64,000 nt of DNA from an uncultured Acidobacteriota bacterium (GCA_937864465.1 CALMJU010000098.1:1-64000), one strand, 5' to 3'. Counted from the stretch's first letter, positions 27,241 to 35,789 are shown. Made by a program: numbers and translations. Notes: generated by a model not told the origin, from the sequence alone.

Positions 27241-27470
27241 TCTACCTCTCTCCACTTCTCACACTCGAACACTCGGGTTTGTAGCAAGACGTCTGCCCAA
27301 AAGGGAATAGGCCGATTCGAAGCGCCCAACTAACTGATCGGGCAAGCTTTGTAGATTGAACACGCCCGATGGATGCAACGCCTCGACGGCACATCTCGAG
27401 CGAAAGTCGTCCAATTTGACCGGGCAATTCGCCCTTTTGGATGCAGCCCGGCCAGTCCGGCGGAACTCCC
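27241..27470. repeat. AT-richer intergenic stretch with degenerate repeats
   Basis: This is the largest non-coding gap (27173-27470, 298 bp). Part of it (27301-27420) is about 53% GC, far below the surrounding genes. It contains TGAyCGGGCAA twice (27335-27345 and 27417-27427), an inverted pair ATCGGGC/GCCCGAT (27337-27343 and 27364-27370), CCAAAAGGG (27297-27305) opposed by CCCTTTTGG (27432-27440), and GGATGCA twice. It could be a regulator-binding region upstream of the porin gene or a decayed element. No convincing ORF is seen. Confidence 0.4.
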
Positions 27471-28262
27471 TCAGGCGGCCCGGCGCCCCCTCGCGCGCCC
27501 GGGAAGGGCCGCCCCGAGCCCCCAGACCCGGCGCATGCGCCTCTCGATCCGGCCGAAGACGAGGTTGTCGACCAGGAGGCCGAGGGCGATGATCACGACC
27601 ATCACCGCGATCACCTGGGCGATGTCGTTCAGCTCGCGGCCGACCATCAGGAGCTGCCCCAGCCCCAGGCTGACGAACAGCAGCTCGGCCGCCATCAGCG
27701 ATCGCCAGGCGAACGACCAGCCGAGCTTGGCGCCGGTCAGCACCGCGGGGAGCGCGGCGGGCAGGATGATGCCCGTGAGGAGGCGCGGACCCCGGGCGCC
27801 GAGATTCCTGCCGGCGCGGACGTAGATCGGCGGGATGTTCTTGACGCCGTCCGACGTGTGGATCGCGATCGCCAGGACCGCCCCCATGACGACGACGAAC
27901 TGGATCGCCCTCTCGTTGAGGCCGAACCAGATGATCGCGAGCGGGAGCCAGCAGATCGAGGGAAGCGTCTGGAGGCCGAGGAGGAGCGAGCCGATCGTGT
28001 CGTCCATCCATCGCACGCGCCCGATCAGGAGGCCCAGCACCGTCCCGAGGACGAGCGACAGCGCGTAGCCGAGCAGCAGCCGCCGCATGGTGACGGCGAT
28101 CCCGATCAGGAACGTCCCGTCGGCGAATCCCGCGATGAGGGCCTCGGCGACCTGGACCGGCCCCGGCACCAGGAACGACGGCCAGGGCCCCCACAGGTGG
28201 AGCGCCTGCCAGGCGGCGAGGGCCGCGAGGTAGAAGAGCCCGCGGTTAACGCTCCTTGGCAC
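27471..28262 (-). CDS. ABC transporter permease, SsuC/TauC type
   Basis: Inner-membrane permease of 263 aa with about six helices. The EAA loop region reads MAAELLFVSLGLGQLLMVGRE, matching SsuC/TauC/NtrB permeases. Its GTG start (28262) overlaps the 3' end of the ATPase gene by 17 nt, so the two are coupled. It is the last gene of a binding-protein, ATPase, permease operon. The substrate class is sulfonate, taurine, nitrate or a similar small anion or organic molecule; no desulfonation or nitrate genes are nearby to decide. Confidence 0.88.
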   Translation of the reverse strand: MPRSVNRGLFYLAALAAWQALHLWGPWPSFLVPGPVQVAEALIAGFADGTFLIGIAVTMRRLLLGYALSLVLGTVLGLLIGRVRWMDDTIGSLLLGLQTLPSICWLPLAIIWFGLNERAIQFVVVMGAVLAIAIHTSDGVKNIPPIYVRAGRNLGARGPRLLTGIILPAALPAVLTGAKLGWSFAWRSLMAAELLFVSLGLGQLLMVGRELNDIAQVIAVMVVIIALGLLVDNLVFGRIERRMRRVWGLGAALPGRARGRRAA

Positions 28263-29061
28263 GACGCCTCTCCTCGAGAAGGACCGCCTCGATCTCCTCC
28301 CGGAGATCCTCGCGGAGCCTCGCCGCCAGCCCGCCGACGTCGCGGTCCTCGATCTGTCGGGGCCGCGGGATGTCGACGACGAACTCCCGCTTGATCCGCC
28401 CCGGGCGCCGCGTCATCGTCACCACGCGGTCGGCGAGGCAGGCCGCCTCGCGGACGTTGTGCGTGACGAACAGGATCGTCTTCCCCGTGCCGCTCCAGAT
28501 CTCCTGGAGCTCGGCGTGGAGCATGTCCCGCGTCTGGGCGTCGAGCGCCGCGAACGGCTCGTCCATCAGCAGCATCACCGGATCCATCGCGAGCGCCCGG
28601 GCGAGCGCCACGCGCTGCTTCATGCCGCCGGACAGTTCGTGGATGTACGAGGTGTGGAACCCCGCGAGGTGGACCATCCGAAGGTAGTGCGCCGCCCGCT
28701 TCCTCCTCTCCACCCGCCCCAGACCGGCCAGGCGGAGCCCGAACTCGATGTTCCTGCGGACCGTCATCCAGGGGAAGAGCCCCAGGTCCTGGAACAGGAC
28801 GATCCGGTCCGGTCCCGGTCCCAGCACGGGCTTCCCGTCGAAGATCACGTCGCCCACGTCCGGCGCCTCGAGGCCGGCCACGATGTTGAGGAGCGTCGTC
28901 TTGCCGCACCCGCTCGGGCCCACGACGCAGACGAACTCCCCTTCGCGGATCTCGAAGTCGAGCGGACCCAGGGCGGACACCACCCCCTGGCGGTTGACGA
29001 ACGTCTTCTCGACCGCCCGCACCGAGAGCTTCGGCGCGCCGTTCGGGGAGATCCCCGCCAC
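28246..29061 (-). CDS. ABC transporter ATP-binding protein, SsuB/TauB type
   Basis: 271-aa ATPase. Walker A GPSGCGKTT (about residues 49-57), Q-loop region LFQDLGLFPWMTV, signature LSGGMKQRVALARALA and Walker B LLMDEPFAALD are intact, then a switch His in FVTHNVREA. The FQDLGLFPWMTV and HNVREAACLADRVVTMTRRPGRI segments are typical of the nitrate/sulfonate/taurine subfamily. GTG 29061 starts 10 bp after the binding-protein stop. It supplies energy to the permease encoded next. Confidence 0.92.
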   Translation of the reverse strand: MAGISPNGAPKLSVRAVEKTFVNRQGVVSALGPLDFEIREGEFVCVVGPSGCGKTTLLNIVAGLEAPDVGDVIFDGKPVLGPGPDRIVLFQDLGLFPWMTVRRNIEFGLRLAGLGRVERRKRAAHYLRMVHLAGFHTSYIHELSGGMKQRVALARALAMDPVMLLMDEPFAALDAQTRDMLHAELQEIWSGTGKTILFVTHNVREAACLADRVVTMTRRPGRIKREFVVDIPRPRQIEDRDVGGLAARLREDLREEIEAVLLEERRRAKER

Positions 29062-29071
29062 GTCCCGTCCC

Positions 29072-30124
29072 CTACCGGATCGGCGGCTTCCCCGCCGCCT
29101 GCCGGACGGAATTCAGGATCGACAGGTCGTAGATGCCCGAGAGCCTCGGTTCCTCCCTGCCGAGGAAGCCGAGCGCGTACGCGTCCGCCGCCGACTTCAT
29201 CAGCGAGGCGCGGATCGGATCGTCGGTCAGCTCGAGCCTCGCGAACGCCGCCTCCAGGATCTCCTCCGGGAGAGCCTTGCCGGTCTCGCGCTTGATCTCC
29301 TGGTTGACGGTGCGGAGGGCCTCGTCGCGGTTCGCGCCGATCCAGTCGGTGAGGCGCACGTGCTCCTCGATCCACGTCCGGACCAGGTCGGGATGCTCCT
29401 CGAGGAACTTCGTCGAGACGATCAGGTGCGTCGTCACGAATCGGCCCTCCGGCCACCGCGACGCCTCCTCCAGGAACACCTTGCCGCCCCCTTCGAGGAT
29501 CAGGCGCGTCACCCAGGGCTCGACGGTCCACGCGCCGTCGAGCTCCTTCTTGAGGAAGAGCGTCAGCTGGTCCGGGTTCGCGAGCGGCTGCACGCGGACC
29601 TTCCCGCCCCGCTCGAGCCAGTCCATGCCGTTCTCGAGGAGCCACGCCCGGGCCGCCACGTCCTGCGTGTTCCCGAGCTGCGGCGTGGCGAGGCTCCGGC
29701 CCTCGAAGTCCCGCGGCCTCGCGATCGGAGAGTCCTTCCGGACGACGAGAGCCGCGCCCCCCGAGCAGGCTCCGCACACGATCCTGATCGCCGTCCCGCC
29801 CGATTTCACGTACGCGTTGATCGCCGGGTTCGGTCCGATGTACGAGAGGTCCAGCTCCCCGGCGAACAGCGCCTCGATCGCCGAGGGGCCCGCGTTGAAG
29901 ATCTTCCAGTCGACCCTGGCGCGATCCCCGAGCGCCTTCTGGAAGCTCCCCGTCGCGTGGCCGAGGACCCCCTGCGCGTGCGTGATGTTGGGGAAGTGCC
30001 CGGCGCGGATCACGACGGGGCCTTCCGGACGCTTCTGCCGCTCGGCGGCGCCGCCGCAGGAGCCGGCGAGCGCGACCGAGGCGAGCAGTGCCGCGGCCAC
30101 GGAGATTCTGTGGATGCTCCTCAT
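29072..30124 (-). CDS. ABC transporter substrate-binding lipoprotein, SsuA/NMT1-like
   Basis: 350-aa periplasmic binding protein with a lipobox (VALAGSC) after a short signal. The opening IRAGHFPNITHAQGVLGHATGSFQKALG and the segment LFAGELDLSYIGPNPAINAYVKSGG are hallmarks of NMT1/SsuA-type proteins that bind sulfonates, taurine, nitrate or pyrimidines. A cluster SGGAALVVRKDSPIARPRDFEGRSLATPQLGNTQDVAARAWL marks the hinge. ATG 30124 has GAGGGG upstream; the longer frame to 30190 is unlikely. It is the first gene of the operon, with a possible promoter at 30186-30215. Confidence 0.9.
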   Translation of the reverse strand: MRSIHRISVAAALLASVALAGSCGGAAERQKRPEGPVVIRAGHFPNITHAQGVLGHATGSFQKALGDRARVDWKIFNAGPSAIEALFAGELDLSYIGPNPAINAYVKSGGTAIRIVCGACSGGAALVVRKDSPIARPRDFEGRSLATPQLGNTQDVAARAWLLENGMDWLERGGKVRVQPLANPDQLTLFLKKELDGAWTVEPWVTRLILEGGGKVFLEEASRWPEGRFVTTHLIVSTKFLEEHPDLVRTWIEEHVRLTDWIGANRDEALRTVNQEIKRETGKALPEEILEAAFARLELTDDPIRASLMKSAADAYALGFLGREEPRLSGIYDLSILNSVRQAAGKPPIR

Positions 30125-30185
30125 CGGCGTCCCCTCGCGACCCGATCCGCCCACTGCGCCCCCGACCGGCCCGAAATCTCCACTA

Positions 30186-30215
30186 CCCATACAGGGAATC
30201 TCCGGATGGGGTCAA
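30186..30215 (-). promoter_or_regulatory. Possible promoter of the ABC transporter operon
   Basis: On the minus strand, TTGACC (30210-30215), an 18-bp spacer and TATGGG (30186-30191) lie about 60 bp upstream of the binding-protein start. The -10 is a weak match. Confidence 0.35.
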
Positions 30216-30228
30216 GCGGTATTTTCGC

Positions 30229-31800
30229 TCAGATCACCCTCCGATACTCCGAGAGCGGGTAGCTCCACACCCGCTCCCCGCAGAACCGCGCCCCCTCGGG
30301 GCACCAGGGGCGGGCGCCCGCCTCCTTCCGGACTCCGCACGGCGGGAGGAGGTGCCGCCCGAGGCGCGGGTGGACCTCACGGATCTGCTCCGCCTCGTCC
30401 ACCGAGGCCCGCCAGATCTCCTCCTGGGCCAGGTAGCACAGGCGCATGACGTGCTTGTGGCGGAGGGCGAGAAAGTCCGCGGACTCGGCATAACGGACGG
30501 CGACGGCGTTCGGGAGGAGATAGGAGGCGAACTCCTCGGAGACGCCGAGGCGCCTGAGGCGCCCGATCCGCTCCCACACCCTGGCCATCATGCCGGCGTA
30601 CCGCGCCTCGACGGCCGGGTCCTCCCGGACGAGGGCGGGCGTGACGAAGTCGGGCTCGCCGGTGACGTGGGCCGCCAGGATCGGCCGGCTCGCGGGAGTC
30701 ATCCGGTGCCGCTGGTCCTGGGAATCGGCCGCGTGGGAGATCTTCCGCCGGAACGTGTAGGAGGCGTGGTGCATCGCCCGGGAGAGCTTCCCGAGCGTCG
30801 TCAGGTTGAGGGCGTCTCCGAGGACGCGGCTCCGGGTCGGGGAGACCGCCAGCTCGATCGCCTCGTCGTCGGAGAGCGCCGACGCCGGCACGCCGAGCAC
30901 GGCGCGCACGGCACGGGCCGTCTCCTCCTCCCCCCTCGCCGTCCAGTCCACGAGGCGCGAGACGCGCCCCTTAAGCGACTCGTCGAACTCGCGCGCGAAC
31001 ACCGCGCGGCTCGCGGAGGAGGAGGCGTCCGGGTTCGCGGCGAAGAATTCCGCCTCCGGATACTCCGCGGACGGGATCGGCCCCTCGAGGACCGCGCGGT
31101 AGCGGGGGTCCGCCTCGAGCAGCGCCTCGATCATCTTCCCGACGACGATCCTCTGCTCCCAGGGCGCGTCGGGCTGCTCGCACACCCTTTGGTAGCGCAG
31201 GAGGGTCAGCGCCGACACGGTATGGTAGAGGGCCGCGAAGGTCGCGACCGGAAGGACGTAGCGCGCGACCTCCTGCGCCTTCCTCTCGACATCCTTCGGG
31301 TGCGCCTGCCGCTTCCTCGCGCGGGCGGGGAACCGGCGGTCGCAGGCCGCGCCGGCCAGGGGGGCGAGATCCCGCCGCAGCTCGCCGTAGAAGGCGAACT
31401 GCTCCTCGAGCGCCTCGAAGTAGAGGGCGAGCGCCTTCCCCTCGATCGGGGGGACGAGGCAGCTCGAGGGCTCGACGCGGACGTAGCGCTGGGAGACCTG
31501 CTCGGAGTTGTAGAACGGGTGCGCGTGGAGGAAGGACCAGAGGAACTGGCGGGAGACGTTCTCGATCGCGAACTGGAAGTAGGCGTGCTGGATCGTCGTG
31601 TGGTGGCCGGCGTCGTAGAGCTCCCGGGCCAGCGGCTCTCCTCCCGGCCCGAGGTCCTCGTCCCGGACGATCCCCCTCGGCGAGTAACAGGTCCTCGCCG
31701 CCGTCAGGATCGTCGAGAACGGGGCCTCGAAGCGCCTCGTGATCCGGACGCGCGGCGCAGCGGAGCGCTCGGGCCCGGCGGTCGGCACGGGATCGCTCAC
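30229..31800 (-). CDS. thyX: Two-domain flavin-dependent thymidylate synthase (ThyX-like)
   Basis: 523 aa, about twice the length of ordinary ThyX, which makes dTMP from dUMP with FAD and methylene-THF. The first half has HHTTIQHAYFQFAIENVSRQF and SEQVSQRYV (residues 99-107), but the catalytic RHR is replaced by HAH (92-94). The second half (from about residue 290) has LSRAMHHASYTFRRKISHAADSQDQRHRMTP, keeping RHR but lacking the S-x-N-x-x-S-x-RY end. The signature is thus split between halves. GTG 31800 follows the cvpA stop by one base. Whether it is active is not certain from sequence. Confidence 0.82.
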   Translation of the reverse strand: MSDPVPTAGPERSAAPRVRITRRFEAPFSTILTAARTCYSPRGIVRDEDLGPGGEPLARELYDAGHHTTIQHAYFQFAIENVSRQFLWSFLHAHPFYNSEQVSQRYVRVEPSSCLVPPIEGKALALYFEALEEQFAFYGELRRDLAPLAGAACDRRFPARARKRQAHPKDVERKAQEVARYVLPVATFAALYHTVSALTLLRYQRVCEQPDAPWEQRIVVGKMIEALLEADPRYRAVLEGPIPSAEYPEAEFFAANPDASSSASRAVFAREFDESLKGRVSRLVDWTARGEEETARAVRAVLGVPASALSDDEAIELAVSPTRSRVLGDALNLTTLGKLSRAMHHASYTFRRKISHAADSQDQRHRMTPASRPILAAHVTGEPDFVTPALVREDPAVEARYAGMMARVWERIGRLRRLGVSEEFASYLLPNAVAVRYAESADFLALRHKHVMRLCYLAQEEIWRASVDEAEQIREVHPRLGRHLLPPCGVRKEAGARPWCPEGARFCGERVWSYPLSEYRRVI

Positions 31801-31801
31801 G

Positions 31802-32380
31802 TCACCGCTTCGACGGGGCGACCGTCTTCTCCCGGAGCCTCTCGATGGCGGGATCCGCCTCGCCCCGCCAGCGCTTCCGGACCGACTCGATTCCCTTGCG
31901 GTACCGGTCCGCGAGGTCCGCCGGGGAGAGCCGGTTGACGACGTCCGCCACGGCGGCGGCGTACGGCGCGAGGGTCGAGCCCGCGAGGAGGCGCGATCCG
32001 TCAGGCAGATAGGCCGCGAGCGGGAGGACGACGAGGGAGCAGGCGAGCACCCCCGCCACGAACCCGACCGCGGCTCCGGCGAGACGGTCGGCCCATCCGA
32101 GCATCGCCGCCTGCATCAGCTTGCGCAGGAGCCACCCGACGATCGCCCCCACGATGAGAACGCCGAGGAAGATCGCCGCGTACGCGGCGAGCCGCAGGGC
32201 CCCCTGGGGAATCCGGGAAGCGGGGGCGAGATCGGCGAGCGGCCCGTGGAACCGGCTCGCCAGGAAGAACGCGGCGACGAACGCGGCGACGGCGGCGAGC
32301 AGCCTCACGAGCCCCTTGACGAGGCCGAGGACGACGAGGGCCCCGGCGACGACGAGGAGGGCGATGTCGAGAGCGTTCAC
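31802..32380 (-). CDS. CvpA family inner-membrane protein
   Basis: 192 aa with four hydrophobic helices in the first 130 residues and a charged C-terminal tail. ALDIALLVVAGALVVLGLVKGLVRLL at the N-terminus and GWADRLAGAAVGFVAGVLACSLVVL near 115 match the CvpA pattern (N-terminal D-x-x-L and the GxxDRxxG motif). CvpA is needed for colicin V release and envelope robustness in E. coli. GTG 32380 has no Shine-Dalgarno but has TATCAT 6 nt upstream. The ThyX gene follows directly and is probably co-transcribed. Confidence 0.85.
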   Translation of the reverse strand: MNALDIALLVVAGALVVLGLVKGLVRLLAAVAAFVAAFFLASRFHGPLADLAPASRIPQGALRLAAYAAIFLGVLIVGAIVGWLLRKLMQAAMLGWADRLAGAAVGFVAGVLACSLVVLPLAAYLPDGSRLLAGSTLAPYAAAVADVVNRLSPADLADRYRKGIESVRKRWRGEADPAIERLREKTVAPSKR

Positions 32381-32386
32381 GCTCTC

Positions 32387-32392
32387 ATGATA
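32387..32392 (-). promoter_or_regulatory. TATCAT -10-like element 6 nt before the cvpA GTG
   Basis: On the minus strand TATCAT ends 6 nt before the start codon, with no ribosome-binding site between. This suggests leaderless transcription of cvpA-thyX. Confidence 0.45.
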
Positions 32393-32490
32393 CCCCGGCC
32401 GCCCGCCCTCTTGCGCGGGGACGCGCGGCGCGATCTACTAGGGCATCCAGCGGTGGAAATCGGCCCGGCGGAGCCACAAAAGGAGTGAGA

Positions 32491-33729
32491 ATGTCCCGTA
32501 TCAAGCCCTTCCGGGCGTACAGGCCGCGGCCCGAGAGCGCCCGGCGAATCGCGAGCCCCCCCTACGACGTCGTGTCGTCGGACGAGGCGCGCGAGATGGC
32601 GGCGGGCAATCCCCTCTCGTTCCTCCACGTCGGCAAGCCGGAGATCGACCTCGACCCGTCGGTCCCGCTGTACGACGATCGCGTCTACGCGAAGGGGGTC
32701 GAGAACCTGAGGCGGCTCATCGACTCGGGGGAGCTGGTCCGCGATCCCTCGCCGTGCCTCTACCTCTACCGGCAGACGATGGGCGGCCACGCGCAGGTCG
32801 GGGTCGTCGGCGCGTGCAGCGTGGAGGAGTACGAGCGGGACCTCATCAAGAAGCACGAGTTCACGCGGAAGGACAAGGAGGACGACCGGACCCGCCATGT
32901 CACCGAGTGCAACGCGAACGCGGAGCCGGTGTTCCTCACGTACCGCGCGAATCGCGGGATCGACTCCGTCGTCGACCGCATCCGCGGGCGCCGGCCCGCG
33001 TACGACTTCGTCTCCGACGACACGATCGGCCACACGGTCTGGGTCGTCGACGACCCGGCCGAGATCGAGACCCTCGTCCGGCTCTTCGCGGAGGTGCCGT
33101 GCCTCTACGTCGCGGACGGGCACCATCGCACCGCCGCGGCGGTCCGGCACGGCCAGAAGATGCGCGCCTCGGACCCGGCGCGGTCGCCCGAGTCCCCCTA
33201 CGAGTCGTTCATGGCGGTCATGTTCCCGCACGACCAGCTGCGGATCCTCGACTACAACCGCGTGGTCCGGGACCTGAACGGGCTTTCCGAGGAAGCGTTC
33301 CTCGCGCGCGTCTCGGAGCGGTTCGACGCCCGCCCGACGGGCGATCCCAGGCCGCCGGGGCCCAAGACCTTCGGGATGTTCCTCGGGGAGAAGTGGCGCC
33401 GGCTCGAGGCGAGAGCGGGGACGTACCCCGCCGCGGACCCCGTCCGAGGGCTCGACGTGTCCATCCTCCAGGAGAACCTGCTGTCCCCGGTGCTCGGCAT
33501 CGCCGACCCGAGGACCGACAAGCGGATCGACTTCGTCGGCGGGATCCGGGGGCTCGGCGAGCTGGAGAAGCGCTGCCGGGCGGGATGGGCGGCCGCCTTC
33601 TCACTCCACCCGACCTCGCTCGACCAGCTGATGGCGGTCGCCGACGCCGGCACCGTGATGCCGCCGAAGTCGACGTGGTTCGAGCCGAAGCTCAGAAGCG
33701 GGCTCCTCGTCCGGATCCTGGACGAATGA
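32491..33729 (+). CDS. DUF1015 family protein, adjacent to serA-serC
   Basis: 412 aa. The N-terminus RIKPFRAYRPRPESARRIASPPYDVVS and the centre KKHEFTRKDKEDDRTRHV match DUF1015. The motif VADGHHRTAAAVRHG (Asp209-Gly-His-His-Arg213) resembles the nucleotide-binding DGHxR/GxRR boxes of ParB/Srx-fold proteins, a group that includes free serine kinases such as SerK and SbnI. It is encoded 43 bp before serA and then serC on the same strand. A role in serine or phosphoserine conversion is an inference from this neighbourhood. ATG 32491 has AAGGAG upstream. Confidence 0.85.
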   Translation: MSRIKPFRAYRPRPESARRIASPPYDVVSSDEAREMAAGNPLSFLHVGKPEIDLDPSVPLYDDRVYAKGVENLRRLIDSGELVRDPSPCLYLYRQTMGGHAQVGVVGACSVEEYERDLIKKHEFTRKDKEDDRTRHVTECNANAEPVFLTYRANRGIDSVVDRIRGRRPAYDFVSDDTIGHTVWVVDDPAEIETLVRLFAEVPCLYVADGHHRTAAAVRHGQKMRASDPARSPESPYESFMAVMFPHDQLRILDYNRVVRDLNGLSEEAFLARVSERFDARPTGDPRPPGPKTFGMFLGEKWRRLEARAGTYPAADPVRGLDVSILQENLLSPVLGIADPRTDKRIDFVGGIRGLGELEKRCRAGWAAAFSLHPTSLDQLMAVADAGTVMPPKSTWFEPKLRSGLLVRILDE

Positions 33730-33772
33730 AACCCGCGCGGACCCGGTACGAATCCGATAGGGAGGACGCGCA

Positions 33773-34648
33773 ATGAAGATCCTGATCGCGGATGCCTTCG
33801 ACGAGAGCCTGCCGAAGCGTCTCGCCCCCTTCGGCGAGGTGTTCACCGACATGGGGAGGCTCGCCGAGGCGAACGTGCTGCTCATCCGATCCAAGACGAA
33901 GGCGACCAAGGAGTTCCTCGAGGGGGCCCCGAGCCTCGGGCTGATCATCCGGGGTGGCGTGGGGCTGGACAACGTCGACCGGGAGGCATGCAAGGCTCGC
34001 GGCATCGAGGTGATGAACACGCCGAAGGCCTCCTCGGTCGCGGTGGCGGAGCTCGCCATGGCCTTGATGCTCGCCGTGCCCAACCGGCTGGTCGAGGCGC
34101 ACCAGGGCATGAAGGAAGGGAAGTGGCTCAAGAAGGAGCTGAAACGGACCGAGCTGTTCGGCAAGACGCTCGGAATCGTCGGCGTCGGATTGATCGGGAC
34201 GGAGGTGGCGCGTCGCGCGGCGGCGTTCGGGATGAAGATCCTGGGGTTCGACCCGTTCGTGCCGAAGCACGAGATCGCCGCGATGGCGAAGAGCCTCGAC
34301 GACCTGTTCGCCCAGTCCGACTACGTCAGCTTCCACACGCCGCTGACCCCCGAGACCAAGGGGATGATCGGGAAGGACGCCCTGGCCAAGATGAAGAAGG
34401 GGGTGGTCCTGGTCAACACGGGGCGCGGAAAGATCATGGTCGAGGAGGACCTCGCGGAGGCGCTCCGGTCGGGCCACGTCCGGGCTTACGCCACCGACGT
34501 CTGGTACTCCGACCCGCCGGACCCGTCGTGCCCGCTCCTGTCCGCCCCGAACGTCCTCATGGCCCCGCACATCGGCGCGTCCAGCAAGGAAAACCTGCTG
34601 CGGATCGGCGACACCGTCGTGGAGATCCTCGGCAAGCGGAAACGGTGA
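33773..34648 (+). CDS. serA: D-3-phosphoglycerate dehydrogenase-like 2-hydroxyacid dehydrogenase
   Basis: NAD-dependent oxidation of 3-phosphoglycerate, the first step of serine synthesis, as judged from the serC neighbour. The 291-aa chain is a short form without an ACT/ASB regulatory domain. IIRGGVGLDNVDREACKARGIEVMNTP, the Rossmann motif GIVGVGLIGTEVARRAAAFGMKILGFDPF, the catalytic Arg/Glu region VVLVNTGRGKIMVEEDLAEAL and the late His in MAPHIGASSKEN are all in place. ATG 33773 has AGGGAGGA upstream. Without an ACT domain it is probably not feedback-inhibited by serine in the classic way. Confidence 0.88.
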   Translation: MKILIADAFDESLPKRLAPFGEVFTDMGRLAEANVLLIRSKTKATKEFLEGAPSLGLIIRGGVGLDNVDREACKARGIEVMNTPKASSVAVAELAMALMLAVPNRLVEAHQGMKEGKWLKKELKRTELFGKTLGIVGVGLIGTEVARRAAAFGMKILGFDPFVPKHEIAAMAKSLDDLFAQSDYVSFHTPLTPETKGMIGKDALAKMKKGVVLVNTGRGKIMVEEDLAEALRSGHVRAYATDVWYSDPPDPSCPLLSAPNVLMAPHIGASSKENLLRIGDTVVEILGKRKR

Positions 34649-34680
34649 GTCCGGCCTCGCGGCCGTCATAGGAGAACGCC

Positions 34681-35775
34681 ATGGCCCGAGTGATCAACTT
34701 CTACGCCGGCCCCGCGGGCCTGCCGCTCCCGGCGCTCGAGAGGGCGCAGAAGGAGCTGCTCGACTTCGAGGGGACCGGGATGTCCGTGATGGAGATCTCG
34801 CACCGCGCCAAGGAGTACGACGCGGTCCACAACGAGGCGATCGCGCTGGTCCGGGAGCTCCTCGGCGTCCCCGAGAGCTACAAGATCCTCCTCCTGCAGG
34901 GGGGAGGGAACCTCCAGTTCGGGATGCTCCCGATGAACCTCCTCCACGGCGGGCGCGTCGCCGATTTCGTCGTGACGGGGAACTGGGCGAAGAAGGCGTA
35001 CAAGGAGGCGCAGATCGTCGCCAAGGACGCCGCGAAGCTCGCCGCGTCGACCGAGTCGGAGAAGTTCACCCGGCTCCCGTCCCAGGAGGAGCTGAAGCTG
35101 ACGCCCGGCGCGGCCTACGTCCACTTCACCAGCAACAACACGATCTACGGCACGCAGTGGTTCGACTTCCCGAAAACCGGGAGCGTCCCTCTCGCGTGCG
35201 ACATGTCGTCCGACTTCCTCTGGAGGAAGTTCGACGTCGCCCCGTTCGGCTTCATCTACGCGGGGGCCCAGAAGAACCTCGGCCCCTCGGGCGTGACCGT
35301 CGTCCTCATCCGGGAGGACCTGCTCGCGCAGTGCCGCGAGGACCTGCCGAGCTACCTCCGGTACAAGATCCACGCGGACAAGAACAGCCTGTTCAACACG
35401 CCTCCTTGCTTCGGGATCTACATCCTCCGGAACGTGCTGGCGTACAACAAGTCGATCGGCGGGCTGGCGACGATCGAGAAGAACAACCGGGAGAAGGGAC
35501 GCCTCCTGTACGGCTGCATCGACGCGCACTCCGACTTCTACCGCGGCACCGTCAAGGTCAAGGAGCACCGCTCGCTCATGAACGTCACGTTCCGGCTGCC
35601 GAGCGAGGAGCTGGACGCGAAGTTCGTCGCCGAGTCGAAGAAGGCGGGGATGATCGGGCTCAAGGGGTACAGGGACGTCGGCGGGATCCGCGTCTCGATG
35701 TACAACGCGGTGACCGTGGAGAACGTGAAGACCCTGGTCTCGTTCATGGAGGAGTTCGCCCGCAAGAACGGCTGA
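34681..35775 (+). CDS. serC: Phosphoserine aminotransferase
   Basis: PLP-dependent transamination of 3-phosphohydroxypyruvate to phosphoserine, 364 aa, the usual length. The opening INFYAGPAGLPLPALERAQKEL, the Gly-rich LLLQGGGNLQFGMLPMNLL, SNNTIYGTQWFDFP, and the PLP-lysine segment FIYAGAQKNLGPSGVTVVLI are as in SerC. The end GIRVSMYNAVTVENVKTLVSFM is typical. ATG 34681 has TAGGAG upstream and lies 32 bp after serA. No serB is in the window. Confidence 0.95.
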   Translation: MARVINFYAGPAGLPLPALERAQKELLDFEGTGMSVMEISHRAKEYDAVHNEAIALVRELLGVPESYKILLLQGGGNLQFGMLPMNLLHGGRVADFVVTGNWAKKAYKEAQIVAKDAAKLAASTESEKFTRLPSQEELKLTPGAAYVHFTSNNTIYGTQWFDFPKTGSVPLACDMSSDFLWRKFDVAPFGFIYAGAQKNLGPSGVTVVLIREDLLAQCREDLPSYLRYKIHADKNSLFNTPPCFGIYILRNVLAYNKSIGGLATIEKNNREKGRLLYGCIDAHSDFYRGTVKVKEHRSLMNVTFRLPSEELDAKFVAESKKAGMIGLKGYRDVGGIRVSMYNAVTVENVKTLVSFMEEFARKNG

Positions 35776-35789
35776 GTCGGACGCCGGAG

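Noticed and set aside
27324-27370. Possible integron attC site in the OmpW upstream gap
   Set aside because: A GCCCAAC core resembles RYYYAAC, but no matching GTTRRRY partner at suitable spacing and no integrase gene were found.
27242-27427. 61-aa minus-strand frame in the 298-bp intergenic gap
   Set aside because: There is no ribosome-binding site and no recognisable motif, and the frame crosses the repeats. I treat the gap as non-coding.
27471-30124. Assigning the ABC transporter to taurine or alkanesulfonate
   Set aside because: The family covers sulfonates, taurine, nitrate and pyrimidine precursors; no ssuD, tauD or nitrate genes lie nearby to decide.
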